Shown here: positions 7,609 through 17,026 of the stretch, piece by piece
Position numbering within the stretch: the first letter of the stretch is position 1
How the letters are laid out: each line of letters begins with the position of its first letter
Source of the DNA: Luteolibacter rhizosphaerae
GTDB lineage: Bacteria > Verrucomicrobiota > Verrucomicrobiia > Verrucomicrobiales > Akkermansiaceae
Assembly (NCBI RefSeq): GCF_025950095.1
Contig: NZ_JAPDDR010000009.1
Coordinates: forward strand, 1 to 64,000
Length of the DNA stretch: 64,000 bases
Direction: 5' to 3'
The notes under the pieces: model-generated
What the model was told of the DNA's origin: nothing
The model's database searches: none
Seen by the model: the letters and a program-made list of their open reading frames with translations, nothing else
Translations under genes and position numbers: made by a program

Positions 7609-8538
7609 ATGCCACCGATCCTTGAAATCAATTCGGCCGCGAAGGGCTTCGGCCGCGGCCGCGATCGCAGCGAGGTGCTGCGCGAGCTGAACCTGAGCGT
7701 GGAGGAAGGCGACTTCGTCTCGATCATCGGCTACTCCGGCACCGGCAAGAGCACGCTGATCAACCTGATCGCGGGACTGCTGAAGCCGGACAGCGGCAGC
7801 GTGAAGATGGATGGCGCGGAGATCAAAGGTCCCGGGCCGGAGCGCGGCATCGTGTTCCAGAACTACTCGTTGCTGCCGTGGCTGACCGTGACGGAGAACG
7901 TGCGGCTGGCGGTCGATCAGATTTACCCGCAACTGAGCGAGAATGAGTGGGCGGAGCATGCGGCACGATACATCGACATGGTGAAGCTCACGCCAGCATC
8001 CGGGAAGTTGCCGCGGGAACTCTCGGGCGGGATGCGGCAGCGGGTCTCGGTGGCGCGGACGCTTGCGGCGAATCCGCGGATCCTGTTGCTGGACGAACCG
8101 CTCTCCGCGCTGGACGCGCTGACACGGGCGACGCTGCAGGACGAGATTGCGGACATCTGGCAGCAGAACCGGACCACGGTGATCTGGATCACGAACGATC
8201 CGGACGAGGCGCTGCTGGTGGCGGACCGGGTGATCCCGCTGCTGCCGGGCCGCGAGGGAGCGACGCTGGGGGATGAGATCCGTGTGGATCTGGCCCGGCC
8301 GCGCGATCGCAAGCAAGTGCTCACGACACCGGAATTCAAGGACCTGAAGCTGCGTCTGGTGAATACCTTGCTCGGCGCGAAGAAGGACAGCACTCCCCTG
8401 CTGACCAAGAAACTATCGGCGCCGGACATCCTGCCGGAGGATCTCGGCAAGAAGCGGGACTTCTCGATCTTCGATCGTCCTGCACCGCGCCGCCGCTCAC
8501 AGCTCCAACGCGAGGAACTCCAGATCGAGGCATCCTAA
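7609..8538 (+). CDS. ABC nitrate transporter, ATP-binding protein (first of two)
   Basis: A 309-residue cytoplasmic ATPase. The Walker A is GYSGTGKST, the signature [14 protein letters not shown], the Walker [14 protein letters not shown]. The position of the switch histidine reads [11 protein letters not shown], with Asn in place of the usual His, so this half may hydrolyse ATP weakly. It probably pairs with the second ATPase, which keeps the histidine. The C-terminal 80 residues extend beyond the core and resemble neither NrtA nor a known regulatory domain. The gene starts 21 bp after nrtB and is 36 bp from the next ATPase start, consistent with one operon. Confidence 0.87.
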   Translation: MPPILEINSAAKGFGRGRDRSEVLRELNLSVEEGDFVSIIGYSGTGKSTLINLIAGLLKPDSGSVKMDGAEIKGPGPERGIVFQNYSLLPWLTVTENVRLAVDQIYPQLSENEWAEHAARYIDMVKLTPASGKLPRELSGGMRQRVSVARTLAANPRILLLDEPLSALDALTRATLQDEIADIWQQNRTTVIWITNDPDEALLVADRVIPLLPGREGATLGDEIRVDLARPRDRKQVLTTPEFKDLKLRLVNTLLGAKKDSTPLLTKKLSAPDILPEDLGKKRDFSIFDRPAPRRRSQLQREELQIEAS

Positions 8539-8574
8539 GTGCTTTCCCTTTCTCATCCCCAAACCCCGAATCGC

Positions 8575-9444
8575 ATGTCCGCTCCCGTTCTCGAACTCTT
8601 CAAGCTCTCCAAGGCCTACCCGACCCCGAAGGGGCCGGCCGTCATCGTGAAGGAGTTCAACCTGAACCTCGCTCCCGGTGAATTCGTCACGCTAATCGGC
8701 CACTCCGGTTGCGGCAAATCGACGGTGCTCTCGATGGTGGCGGGGCTCACTGATGCCACCGATGGCGCGATGATCCTTTCCGGCCGGGAGACGAACGTGG
8801 CCGGACCGGATCGCGGCGTGGTCTTCCAATCGCCCTGCCTGCTGCCGTGGATGACGGCCTTCGAGAACGTGATGCTGGGGGTGGATCAGGTCTATTTCAC
8901 CGCGCCCAAGGCAGAACGGCGCGAGCTGGCCGAGTATTACCTCTCGGTGGTCGGTTTGGGCAACGCGATGCACAAGTATCCCGGCGAGCTCTCCCAGGGG
9001 ATGCGGCAACGGGTCGGCATCGCGCGGGCCTTCGCGCTCCAGCCGAAGATGCTGCTCCTCGACGAGCCCTTCGGGATGCTCGACGCGCTGACCAAAATGG
9101 AGCTGCAAGAGGTGCTCCTGGAATTGTGGCGGCGCAACAAGCTGACCACCTTGATGGTCACCCATGATGTGGACGAGGCGATCTTCCTCTCCGACCGGGT
9201 GGTGATGATGACCGACGGCCCGGAAGCCGAGGTCGGCGACATCCTCACTATCCCCTTCGAGCGACCGCGCAATCGGGCGGCCGTGCTGGCGGATCCGCGG
9301 TATCAGGAGATTCGGAATCACCTGCTGACCTTCCTGAACGAGCGCTCGCACATCCGACCGAGCCGGATCACCCCGCCGACCATGGAGTCCGTGACGGTTC
9401 CGGAAAGGAGCCCGGTACCCGGCGGGGCGGTCTCGACGCACTAA
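8575..9444 (+). CDS. nrtD: ABC nitrate transporter, ATP-binding protein (second, canonical)
   Basis: A 289-residue ATPase from ATG 8575; an upstream in-frame GTG at 8539 would add 12 unlikely residues. It contains Walker [10 protein letters not shown], signature [14 protein letters not shown], Walker [15 protein letters not shown] and the switch region [16 protein letters not shown] with its histidine. It is closest in style to NrtD, CmpD and SsuB. With the preceding degenerate ATPase it would form an asymmetric motor on NrtB. Unlike cyanobacterial NrtC, neither ATPase carries a fused substrate-binding domain. A stem-loop overlapping its stop codon separates it from nirA. Confidence 0.9.
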   Translation: MSAPVLELFKLSKAYPTPKGPAVIVKEFNLNLAPGEFVTLIGHSGCGKSTVLSMVAGLTDATDGAMILSGRETNVAGPDRGVVFQSPCLLPWMTAFENVMLGVDQVYFTAPKAERRELAEYYLSVVGLGNAMHKYPGELSQGMRQRVGIARAFALQPKMLLLDEPFGMLDALTKMELQEVLLELWRRNKLTTLMVTHDVDEAIFLSDRVVMMTDGPEAEVGDILTIPFERPRNRAAVLADPRYQEIRNHLLTFLNERSHIRPSRITPPTMESVTVPERSPVPGGAVSTH

Positions 9445-9467
9445 TCCACCTCATCCTGAGTGGATTA
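9442..9467 (+). promoter_or_regulatory. Stem-loop between the nitrate ABC operon and nirA
   Basis: TAATCCA plus CTCA pair with TGAG plus TGGATTA around a TCC loop, giving 11 paired bases and one bulged C. The left arm overlaps the stop codon of the upstream ATPase gene. There is no T run, so it may stabilise mRNA or be a leader structure for nirA, which starts 113 bp further on, rather than an intrinsic terminator. Confidence 0.4.
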
Positions 9468-9580
9468 CATCATGCATGACGTCCGTTCATGGATTCGGTG
9501 ACCAAGTTGCGCCAAAGTCCTGCGCGAAGACAGGGTCCTAGCATGGCCAGTGCTTATTTCAGGGCAGAAAGGACACTGCC

Positions 9581-11344
9581 ATGGTCAACCTCAGCGACTC
9601 AGGATTCACTCCCGAACAAAGCTCCTACCTCTCCGGTTTCGTCTCCGGCATCTTGCAGGGACGCGAACTGCCCTTCCTCGGTCAAGACGGCGAGCGCCGC
9701 TTCACCCATGAACCGGAACAAAGCGTCCACGGCACACCGATCGACGACTTGTGCAAGGAAGAGCGGATCAAGCACGAGCAGCACGGACTGGATTGCTACG
9801 ACGCCATTCTGGCCAATGCCGCGAGCGGGGAGTTCCCGAAGGACGGAGACGTCTTCCGCTACAAGTTTCACGGTCTCTTCTTCGTCTCCCCGGCTCAGGA
9901 GAGCCTGATGCTGCGCTGCCGGATCGCCGGGGGCGCGCTCAGCAGCCAGCAGTTCCGGGGACTCGCCGTGGTGGCTGAGAAATGGGGCCCGGGGCATGTG
10001 GACTTGACGACCCGTGCCAACGTGCAGGTGCGCGAAATCATGCCGGAGAATGCGCCGGACGTGCTGATGACCCTGAGCGAGATCGGCCTCACCTCGCAGG
10101 GCTCCGGTGCGGACAACATCCGGAACATCACGGCCACGCCGACGACCGGCTTCGATCCGGACGAACTGATCGACGTGATGCCCTACGCCCGGGCGATGCA
10201 TCACTACATTCTCAAGAACCGCGACCTCTACGGCCTGCCGCGGAAGTTCAACATTTCCTACGACTCCGGCGGTAGCGTCTCGGTCTGCGCCGATACCAAC
10301 GACATCGGCTTCTACGCCGTGAAGGTGGGCGAGAACGAGCAAGGGCTGAAGCCCGGCGTCTACTTCCGCATGCAGCTCTGCGGCATCACCGGCCACCAGC
10401 AGTTCGCGACCGACTGCGGGGTGCTCTTGACGCCTGCGGAAACCGTGTCGGTGGCTGCCGCCCTGATCCGCGTCTTCATCGAGAACGGTGACCGCACCAA
10501 CCGCAAGCGCGCCCGCCTGAAGTATCTGGTCGATGACTGGGGCTTCGAGAAGACGCTGGAGGAAACCCAGAAGAAGCTGGCCTTCCCGCTGCGCTACTTC
10601 CCGCTGGAATCCTGCGAGCCCTCCGCGCCGAAGGCGAAGCAGGGTTACCTGGGCATCCACCAGCAGAACGATGGCAAGCACTACATCGGCGTGCTCACGC
10701 CGGTGGGCAGAATCTCGGTGCCGCAAATGCTGGCGCTGGCGGATGTGGCCGACGAGTTCGGCTGCGGGGAGATCCGCCTGACCGTGTGGCAGAACCTGAT
10801 CATCCCCGGCATCCCCGAGGAGAAGTTGCAGGCGGCGATCACCGCGATCCAAGCGACGGGTCTCGACCACCGCAACAACACCATCACGGGCGGCCTGATC
10901 GCCTGCACTGGGAGCCGCGGCTGCAAGTATGCCGCGGCAGATACCAAGGGCAATGCGGTGGAGCTTGGCGCGCACCTCGCCTCGAAGATGATTCTCGACC
11001 AACCGGTGAACATCCACCTCACCGGCTGCCACCACTCCTGCGCCCAGCACTACATCGGTGACATCGGCATGATGGGCACCCGCGTGAAGGAAGAGGACGG
11101 CTCCACGGTGGATGGCTATAACATCGTGCTCGGCGGCGGAGTGGATGACCAGCAGGCGATCGCCCGCGAGGTCTGGAAGTCGGTCCGCGCCGACGAGATC
11201 GGTCCCTTTGTCGAGCAACTCCTCTGCGCCTACTTGGCCCGGCGCGAGGAGAGCGAGTCCTTCGCCGCCTTCAGCCGCCGCCTGTCCGTGCCGGAACTGC
11301 AAGCACTCGCCGACACCGATGCGGCCGCGACCGCTGCCGCCTGA
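9581..11344 (+). CDS. nirA: NirA-family assimilatory nitrite reductase (siroheme / [4Fe-4S])
   Basis: A 587-residue cytoplasmic reductase that would reduce nitrite to ammonium with six electrons from ferredoxin or a similar donor. The fold is the duplicated sulfite/nitrite reductase type. The four cysteines that hold the [4Fe-4S] cluster and bridge to siroheme are present as CTGSRGC near residues 444-450 and TGCHHSC near 484-488. Earlier family motifs include [12 protein letters not shown] and [12 protein letters not shown]. The ATG at 9581 follows CAGAAAGGA, a good ribosome-binding site. It is followed after about 40 bp by the Fe-S/membrane protein that could supply electrons. Sulfite reductase is the alternative, but the nitrate transport neighbours argue against it. 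Confidence 0.9.
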   Translation: MVNLSDSGFTPEQSSYLSGFVSGILQGRELPFLGQDGERRFTHEPEQSVHGTPIDDLCKEERIKHEQHGLDCYDAILANAASGEFPKDGDVFRYKFHGLFFVSPAQESLMLRCRIAGGALSSQQFRGLAVVAEKWGPGHVDLTTRANVQVREIMPENAPDVLMTLSEIGLTSQGSGADNIRNITATPTTGFDPDELIDVMPYARAMHHYILKNRDLYGLPRKFNISYDSGGSVSVCADTNDIGFYAVKVGENEQGLKPGVYFRMQLCGITGHQQFATDCGVLLTPAETVSVAAALIRVFIENGDRTNRKRARLKYLVDDWGFEKTLEETQKKLAFPLRYFPLESCEPSAPKAKQGYLGIHQQNDGKHYIGVLTPVGRISVPQMLALADVADEFGCGEIRLTVWQNLIIPGIPEEKLQAAITAIQATGLDHRNNTITGGLIACTGSRGCKYAAADTKGNAVELGAHLASKMILDQPVNIHLTGCHHSCAQHYIGDIGMMGTRVKEEDGSTVDGYNIVLGGGVDDQQAIAREVWKSVRADEIGPFVEQLLCAYLARREESESFAAFSRRLSVPELQALADTDAAATAAA

Positions 11345-11386
11345 TCCATCCAAGCCGCTACCGTTTCAACCACGATCCCCTGCCCC

Positions 11387-12985
11387 GTGCCTGCCACGCT
11401 CCAACGTCTGCCTGCGATCCCGACTGCTACGAAGTCGGCCGGCGCCTCGGCGGAAGTCCGGACCCTGATCGACGTCCTCATCGCCGAGCAGAAGCAACTG
11501 CAGACACCGATCGCCCGTTACTCGGACTACCATGATCGCGAGCCGGATCTGGCACCGCACTACCGCACGCTGATTCCCCTGAGCAAGCCGGGCGATGGCG
11601 AGCAATATGCCTTCGAGGTTTCACTGGACCGCTGCACCGGCTGCAAGGCCTGCGTCTCGGCCTGCCATTCGCTGAACGGCCTCGACGATGAAGAAGCTTG
11701 GCGCGACACCGGCGTGATCCGCGGCGGGCGCGACACCCCGGGCTGGCAACAGACGATCACCACCGCCTGCCACCACTGCGCCGATCCCGGCTGCATGAAC
11801 GGCTGCCCGGTGGGAGCCTATGAGAAGGATGCCGACACGGGAATCGTGCGGCACCTCGACGACCAATGCATCGGCTGCTCCTACTGCATTCTTAAGTGCC
11901 CCTTCGACGTGCCGAAGTACTCGAAGAAGCGGGGCATCGTCCGCAAATGTGACATGTGCCACCAGCGGCTGGCCGAAGGTGAGGCACCGGCCTGCGTGCA
12001 GGCTTGCCCGACCGAGGCGATCCGCATTGTGAAGGTAGCGAGGAGCATGGAGCAAGGAGCTGAGGGCAAGAGAAAGGCTCCTTCATTTCTTCCCGGCGCA
12101 CCGGATCCCTCGATCACGCTGCCTACGACCCGCTATGTGGGCCGGGACATTCCGGAGAGCGCGGTGTCCGGCGACCGCGAGTCGCTGGTGCCGCAGCATG
12201 CGCACTGGCCGCTGGTATTGATGCTGGCGCTGACTCAGGCGGGAGTCGGTCTGCTTGCGGGTGCGCAGGGACACGAGGTGCTGACCATCCTCGCCACGTT
12301 GATCTTCTTCGCGGGCATGGGCGCCTCGGTGCTGCACCTCGGCCACCCTTTGAAGGCATGGCGTTTCTTCCTGGGGCTGCGCACCTCCTGGCTGTCGCGG
12401 GAGATCCTGGCCTTTTCGCTCTTCGCACCGATCCCGCCGCTGCTCGCGGCGTTGCCCTACCTGCCCGAGTTTCCCTTCAAGGCGCTGATCGCATCCGCGG
12501 CAAGCTACTCGGTCATTCCGCTGGGTCTGATCGCGATCTTCACCAGCGTGATGATCTACCACGACACCCATCGTACCTCGTGGCGCTTCCCGCTCACGGC
12601 AGCACGTTTCTTCGGGAATGCAGCGTCCTTCGGCGCACTCGCTTTCCTGATCGCGAGGCCTTCCCCGCTGGCCACCCTCATCTTCACGGCCGTGGTGATC
12701 GGCAAGATGATCCCGGAATTGAGAATCATCCGGCTCTCCGACGACCGGAACGCGGACTGGACACCTGACATCCACACCGCCCGGCTCCAGCGCGGTCCGC
12801 TGGGGACCGTAATGGACGGACGCTTCCAGATCGCCTTGATCGCGATCGCCCTGAGCTTGGTGAATCCTTGGCTTTCGCTTCCGCTCCTCCTCGTCTCCGA
12901 ACTGCTCGAGCGCCAGCTATTCTTCCAATCGGTTTATGCCCCGAAGATGCCGGGGAACTTCGGACCGGCGCGGGCGGCCCACTGA
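11387..12985 (+). CDS. Fused DmsB-type ferredoxin subunit and DmsC-type membrane anchor
   Basis: A 532-residue protein. Residues about 80-215 carry the cysteine groups for four [4Fe-4S] clusters, as in DmsB (CTGCKACVSACHS, CHHCADPGCMNGCPVGAY, CIGCSYCILKCP, CDMCHQRL and CVQACPTEAI). Residues about 260-530 hold eight or so membrane helices resembling DmsC/YnfH, the quinol-oxidising anchor. Such subunits move electrons from quinol to a molybdopterin enzyme, yet none is encoded nearby. In this context it probably powers nitrate reductase, and perhaps NirA, during assimilation. The start is GTG 11387, as no ATG precedes the conserved region. The fusion into one chain is unusual relative to the E. 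coli enzymes. Confidence 0.85.
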   Translation: MPATLQRLPAIPTATKSAGASAEVRTLIDVLIAEQKQLQTPIARYSDYHDREPDLAPHYRTLIPLSKPGDGEQYAFEVSLDRCTGCKACVSACHSLNGLDDEEAWRDTGVIRGGRDTPGWQQTITTACHHCADPGCMNGCPVGAYEKDADTGIVRHLDDQCIGCSYCILKCPFDVPKYSKKRGIVRKCDMCHQRLAEGEAPACVQACPTEAIRIVKVARSMEQGAEGKRKAPSFLPGAPDPSITLPTTRYVGRDIPESAVSGDRESLVPQHAHWPLVLMLALTQAGVGLLAGAQGHEVLTILATLIFFAGMGASVLHLGHPLKAWRFFLGLRTSWLSREILAFSLFAPIPPLLAALPYLPEFPFKALIASAASYSVIPLGLIAIFTSVMIYHDTHRTSWRFPLTAARFFGNAASFGALAFLIARPSPLATLIFTAVVIGKMIPELRIIRLSDDRNADWTPDIHTARLQRGPLGTVMDGRFQIALIAIALSLVNPWLSLPLLLVSELLERQLFFQSVYAPKMPGNFGPARAAH

Positions 12986-13048
12986 TTTTTCGGCGGCAAC
13001 TTTTGCTTCCGACGGCGATTACTCCGATGTGATCCTCGCCAACCGGAA

Positions 13049-14671
13049 ATGCTGATGACGCCGCGGCTGCGACGATTCCTACCTGCCATCCTCGTTCTTC
13101 TTCTCGGGCTGACCGCCTTCTGGTTCGCCCGCAGCACGGTGGCATTGCCGCGTGTGGCAGGTCCGGCCAAGGCAAAGCCCGGTCTGCCGCCTCTGCCGAA
13201 AGAGGAAGTCCGGCTACCGGTGGAGCGGGCGACGGTCTCACCGGCTCAGGAAGAACTGGAGATCGAGATCTACTCCAGCTACCGCGAGGGCGAGCTGGTC
13301 ATGAGGTTGCCGAGCTTGGAGAGCTACACGGAGTTTCTGGAGGCAGCAAGGCAGCACGAGGTGGAGATCACCGAACGGGCCGACCGGCTTCGGGCCCTGC
13401 GAGTCGCTTGGAAGACGGACGAGGACAAGGCGAAGTGGACCGAGGTGATCGGCGATCGTTCGCTCTCGGTGAACAAGGGGATCGCGACTACAGCACCGAT
13501 ACCAAAGGCCGGTGGCGGCATCGGCAAACGCGAAGCACTGTCTTTCGGAGATCAACTGCTGCCTTGGCTCGGGGTGAGCGGTGACAACTCGCGCTGGGGC
13601 TATGGCGTGAAGGTGGCGGTGCTCGATTCCGGGATCATCCCCCACCCCGGTCTGCCCTCCATTTCCCGGTCGGTGGAGATCCTGCCTTTCGGCCCGGACC
13701 CATCCGCCACCTTCTTCCACGGCACCGCGGTGGCCTCGTTGATCGCGGGGCATAGCCGCATGGCACGCGGGATCGCTCCCGCAGTGGAGCTCATCTCGAT
13801 CCGGGTGATCGACGATGCGGGCAAGAGCGACGCGCTTTCGATCTCCTCGGGTTTGCTGGCCGCCTTGGATCATGGCGCAGAAATCATCAATCTCTCGCTC
13901 GGCTGTCCCGAGGACCTGCCGATCATCCGCGATGCCATCCGGATGGTGATCGATGCGGGGATCGTGGTGGTGGCGAGTTCCGGCAACGAAGGGCTCCGCG
14001 AACCGCGCTACCCCGCGGCCTATGACGGCGTGATCGCCGTGGGTGCCATCGAAGCGGGAGCGGAACGCATGGCCTTCTCCAATCTCGGCAGCAGCCTGGG
14101 CATCACCGCGCCGGGCTATGGCGTGAATGCGGCCGAACCGGGGGGAGGCTACATCTCCTTCGGCGGGACTTCCGCCAGCGCGCCGATCGTTTGCGGAGCC
14201 ATCGCGGCGACGATGGCCGATGGTTCGGGACACCGCATCCCCGCGCCCGAGGCCGCGAGGATCGTGCTGGCCAATGCGGATGACGAAGGCGCAGCGGGTG
14301 CAGACACCGAGTACGGCTCCGGCGTGCTCAATCTGGACCGGGTGATGAACCGCGGTCAGCGGGGAAGGTACGATGCCGCAATCATCAGCCAAACGCTTCT
14401 GCCTGACGATGGCGGCATCCTGGTCAGCATCCAGAACCGCGGCACCGAGATCCTAGTGAACAGTTTGTTAGAAGTCAGCACGCCCGCCGGGACCACCAAG
14501 ATCAACGCGACGACGATCGCACCGGGAGCGGTCCAATCCTTCACCGTGCCCTACCGCCAGAACCTGCCGGGCTTTCCCGTGCAGATTCGCTCCAAGGTAA
14601 GCCTAGGAGGCAATGCGGTGGATCTTACTCCCGAGAACAACGTGCGGGACGGAAACGTCGCAGGGATCTGA
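13049..14671 (+). CDS. Exported subtilisin-like serine protease (S8)
   Basis: A 540-residue protein with an N-terminal hydrophobic segment (residues about 10-28) that is a signal peptide or anchor, then a propeptide-like region. The catalytic domain shows Asp near 193 (VAVLDSGI), His near 224 (FFHGTAVASLIAGH) and Ser near 375 (GGTSASAPIVCGA). The oxyanion Asn is in VVASSGNEG. The last 130 residues are a beta-rich tail of CARDB type (ISIQNRGTEILVN, then TPENNVRDGNVAGI), perhaps for surface attachment. Its substrate is unknown. It begins 63 bp after the nitrate cluster and does not look functionally tied to it. Confidence 0.88.
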   Translation: MLMTPRLRRFLPAILVLLLGLTAFWFARSTVALPRVAGPAKAKPGLPPLPKEEVRLPVERATVSPAQEELEIEIYSSYREGELVMRLPSLESYTEFLEAARQHEVEITERADRLRALRVAWKTDEDKAKWTEVIGDRSLSVNKGIATTAPIPKAGGGIGKREALSFGDQLLPWLGVSGDNSRWGYGVKVAVLDSGIIPHPGLPSISRSVEILPFGPDPSATFFHGTAVASLIAGHSRMARGIAPAVELISIRVIDDAGKSDALSISSGLLAALDHGAEIINLSLGCPEDLPIIRDAIRMVIDAGIVVVASSGNEGLREPRYPAAYDGVIAVGAIEAGAERMAFSNLGSSLGITAPGYGVNAAEPGGGYISFGGTSASAPIVCGAIAATMADGSGHRIPAPEAARIVLANADDEGAAGADTEYGSGVLNLDRVMNRGQRGRYDAAIISQTLLPDDGGILVSIQNRGTEILVNSLLEVSTPAGTTKINATTIAPGAVQSFTVPYRQNLPGFPVQIRSKVSLGGNAVDLTPENNVRDGNVAGI

Positions 14672-14682
14672 GGGCGGGGCGC

Positions 14683-15651
14683 TTACTTGCGCGGGGGATT
14701 CAATACGCCATTCACCGCCCGCAGGAGCGACTTCTCTCCGGGCACGTCCTGATTGAGCGACCAGATCATCACGCCGCCGAAGTCATCTTCCATGACCAGC
14801 TTGGACTTCGCCTGGATGGTGGGGATGCTGTTGTGCCAGATGGTTTCCCCGACTTGATCGAGCTTGTCGCCATCCGGATGCAAGGCGAGCACGTCGGCAT
14901 AGGCATAGCCTCCCTGGCGGAAGGCAGGACCGAAGCCGTAGCCATAAAAGGGCAGGCCGAGGATCGCTTTCTCCTTCGGCACGCCACGACCGGTCCAGTA
15001 CTTAAGCGAGGACTGAGCAAACTCGAGCGAGGAGTGCTGGCCGTGCCGGTCCGGATCCCAAGAGCCGGTGGCGTCGTAGGCCATGATGTTGAGGAAATCG
15101 AGATGCGCAAGGGTCGCATCCGGCACGCGGTCGCCGCCGTAGCCCTTCGAGAGCGCGGCGGTGAGCAACAGCTTCTTCGCCTTCACCAACGAAGCCAACT
15201 CGTCCATGAAGCCGCTATAGTTCGCAGTAATCGAAGGGCCTTCGATATCCACGTCGATGCCGTCGAAGCGATGCTTCTCCAGATAGGCGACAAGCTTTTC
15301 CGCGAACTGCTTGCGGAGTTCGGGCCCCATCAGCTTCTCGTAACGCGCCTTCAGTTCCTCGTTCCCGGAAGCCGCGCCACCGCCGATCGAAACGAGGATC
15401 TTCACCTTCGCGGCCTTGGCGCGCTTGATCAGCTCCGCATTCCGGGAGTTGAAGGACATCTCCCCGGTATCGTCCACGGGGTTCTCGAACGCGATATTCA
15501 GGTGGGTAACCTTGTCATACTCGATCCCCTTCGAGAACTCGGCGAGGTTGATCCAGTTCGGGACGTAGGCCACGACCTTCTTGCGCTCGGCGAAGGCGGA
15601 GGGGCTAAGCGCGAGGAGGAGAGCCAGGGCGGAGAGGATGGACCGTTTCAT
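14683..15651 (-). CDS. Secreted GH18 family chitinase-like glycoside hydrolase
   Basis: A 322-residue protein with a signal peptide of about 21 residues (ending PSAFA). The GH18 barrel is recognisable by KILVSIGGG near 84-92 and by the catalytic signature FDGIDVDIEG, in which D130, D133, D135 and E137 fit DxxDxDxE with E137 as the acid. MAYDATGSW and the late GGVMIWSLNQD strand are also typical of GH18. The family cleaves chitin or related beta-1,4-GlcNAc polymers by substrate-assisted catalysis. The compact form without a binding module suggests action on oligosaccharides or peptidoglycan-like material, which is inference. It converges on the subtilase gene with an 11-bp gap. Confidence 0.9.
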   Translation of the reverse strand: MKRSILSALALLLALSPSAFAERKKVVAYVPNWINLAEFSKGIEYDKVTHLNIAFENPVDDTGEMSFNSRNAELIKRAKAAKVKILVSIGGGAASGNEELKARYEKLMGPELRKQFAEKLVAYLEKHRFDGIDVDIEGPSITANYSGFMDELASLVKAKKLLLTAALSKGYGGDRVPDATLAHLDFLNIMAYDATGSWDPDRHGQHSSLEFAQSSLKYWTGRGVPKEKAILGLPFYGYGFGPAFRQGGYAYADVLALHPDGDKLDQVGETIWHNSIPTIQAKSKLVMEDDFGGVMIWSLNQDVPGEKSLLRAVNGVLNPPRK

Positions 15652-15717
15652 GGGTTCGGAGAAAGGCGGCTTGTGGAACGCGCCGCCACCTTCCTATCTA
15701 TCGTCACCGCATCGACG

Positions 15718-16992
15718 ATGTCAGACCTTTCCTCAACTCCGCTCGATCTCGCCGGCATGGTGGGCCGTCTCCAATGCCTGCTGGCCGATCACACCGCCGG
15801 CCCCAGCGAGACGGAACTGCGTGAGGCCTGCAACGCCCTTTACTCCGCCAGCCTGCTGAAGGAGGAAGGCCGGGCCGTGCGTGCCCGCGTGATCATCGCC
15901 CCTCCGGATGCCTTCGCGAGTTCCGGGGGTCCGCCGGACGGCACTCATGCGATGCGTTTCACCGCCTCCCATCCCTTCACGGCAAACGAGATCAAGCGCC
16001 TGAGCCCGGCCGCGAGCTTCTTCCACTCCGCGGTGGCGATCTGGCCGGTGAAGGGCCGCGGCTTCCGGATCTGGGGCATCCTGAATACAGGCCCGCGCTG
16101 GATGAACCTGGTAGCAGGCGGACGCAAGCCTGCGGGCGACGGAATCCCCCACCCCATCATCCACGTCCGCGATCCCGGCTGGCTGCTCTTCTACCACAAC
16201 TACCAGTTGATCGGGGAATGGCGAGGACGCGAATTTCACGGACCGCGGCTGGATGTCTTCCAATCCCGCCTGCTGAACGAGCGCTTCGCCCACCTACGGC
16301 TCGGAATGGTTCACCAGCTCTCGGACGGCTGCCTGCCACCGAATCTGAGCGAGGCCGACTACGCGGATCTGGCGCATCTGGTCTCGCTGCAATTCGTGAA
16401 GCGCGTGATCAACCTGGTCCGCAGCAGCGGCCACGGTGGCAGCGTGGTCTTCCTGCCCGAAGGTGAGGAAGGCATCGAAGCCGCGACGCGCTGGATCGAC
16501 TGCAAGTATACCTCCGAACAGGATGACGCCGGGATGCGCTTCCCGCACCTGATGAAGTCCATCATCCGACGGATCGGCATGCTTTGCCCGGAAGGCTGCA
16601 ATCTCGAAACCGCTTGGAACATCTTCCGCAACAGCCACGATCCCGAGCTGGATCGCTTGGAAGAGGCCTTCTTCGAGCTGGCCCGCTTCTTCTCCGACCT
16701 GATGCAGGTGGACGGGGCGATGGTGGTGGACCAACGGGTCTGCGTGATCGGCTTCGGCGGCGAGATCCGGGTGGACCGGAACGTCTTCCAAGTGAGCCAG
16801 GCGCACGACCTGAACGGGAGCGAGCTGAGCGACTGGAACGTGCAGGCGGATGGCACCCGCCACCGCGCCGTCTATCGCCTCTGCTCGGTGGAGCCGAAGG
16901 TAATCGGCTTCGTGATTTCCCAAGACAGCCAAGTCCGCATGATCGCGAACGTGGATGACTCGGTGGTCTTCTGGATGCACTCGGTGGTCTGA
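15718..16992 (+). CDS. DisA-type diadenylate cyclase (DAC) domain protein with N-terminal sensor-like region
   Basis: A 424-residue soluble protein starting at ATG 15718; the open frame running upstream is only antisense to the GH18 gene. The C-terminal third matches the DisA_N diadenylate cyclase fold. It shows QVDGAMVVD with the DGA motif at 332-334 and GTRHRAVYRL with RHR at 381-383, the two motifs that bind ATP and metal in c-di-AMP synthases. GHGGSVVFLPEG at 238-249 also recalls DAC proteins. Residues 1-230 are probably a DACN-type sensor domain. If active it would make c-di-AMP. It lies divergently from the GH18 gene, and no obvious effector gene is beside it. Confidence 0.72.
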   Translation: MSDLSSTPLDLAGMVGRLQCLLADHTAGPSETELREACNALYSASLLKEEGRAVRARVIIAPPDAFASSGGPPDGTHAMRFTASHPFTANEIKRLSPAASFFHSAVAIWPVKGRGFRIWGILNTGPRWMNLVAGGRKPAGDGIPHPIIHVRDPGWLLFYHNYQLIGEWRGREFHGPRLDVFQSRLLNERFAHLRLGMVHQLSDGCLPPNLSEADYADLAHLVSLQFVKRVINLVRSSGHGGSVVFLPEGEEGIEAATRWIDCKYTSEQDDAGMRFPHLMKSIIRRIGMLCPEGCNLETAWNIFRNSHDPELDRLEEAFFELARFFSDLMQVDGAMVVDQRVCVIGFGGEIRVDRNVFQVSQAHDLNGSELSDWNVQADGTRHRAVYRLCSVEPKVIGFVISQDSQVRMIANVDDSVVFWMHSVV

Positions 16993-17015
16993 GGCGGGAG
17001 AGCTTCTCCCGCCTC
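16991..17015. terminator. Hairpin between convergent genes
   Basis: GAGGCGGGAGA pairs perfectly with TCTCCCGCCTC around a 3-nt loop. It starts in the stop codon of the DAC-domain gene and lies before the end of the convergent PDZ gene. There is no T run, so it is a terminator-like or mRNA-end structure that could serve both directions. Confidence 0.5.
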
Positions 17016-17026
17016 TCACCGCTGGC

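Noticed and set aside
14833..15717. N-terminal extension of the DAC-domain protein (719-residue open frame)
   Set aside because: This part is antisense to the well-supported GH18 gene and reads as its shadow; the real start is the ATG at 15718.
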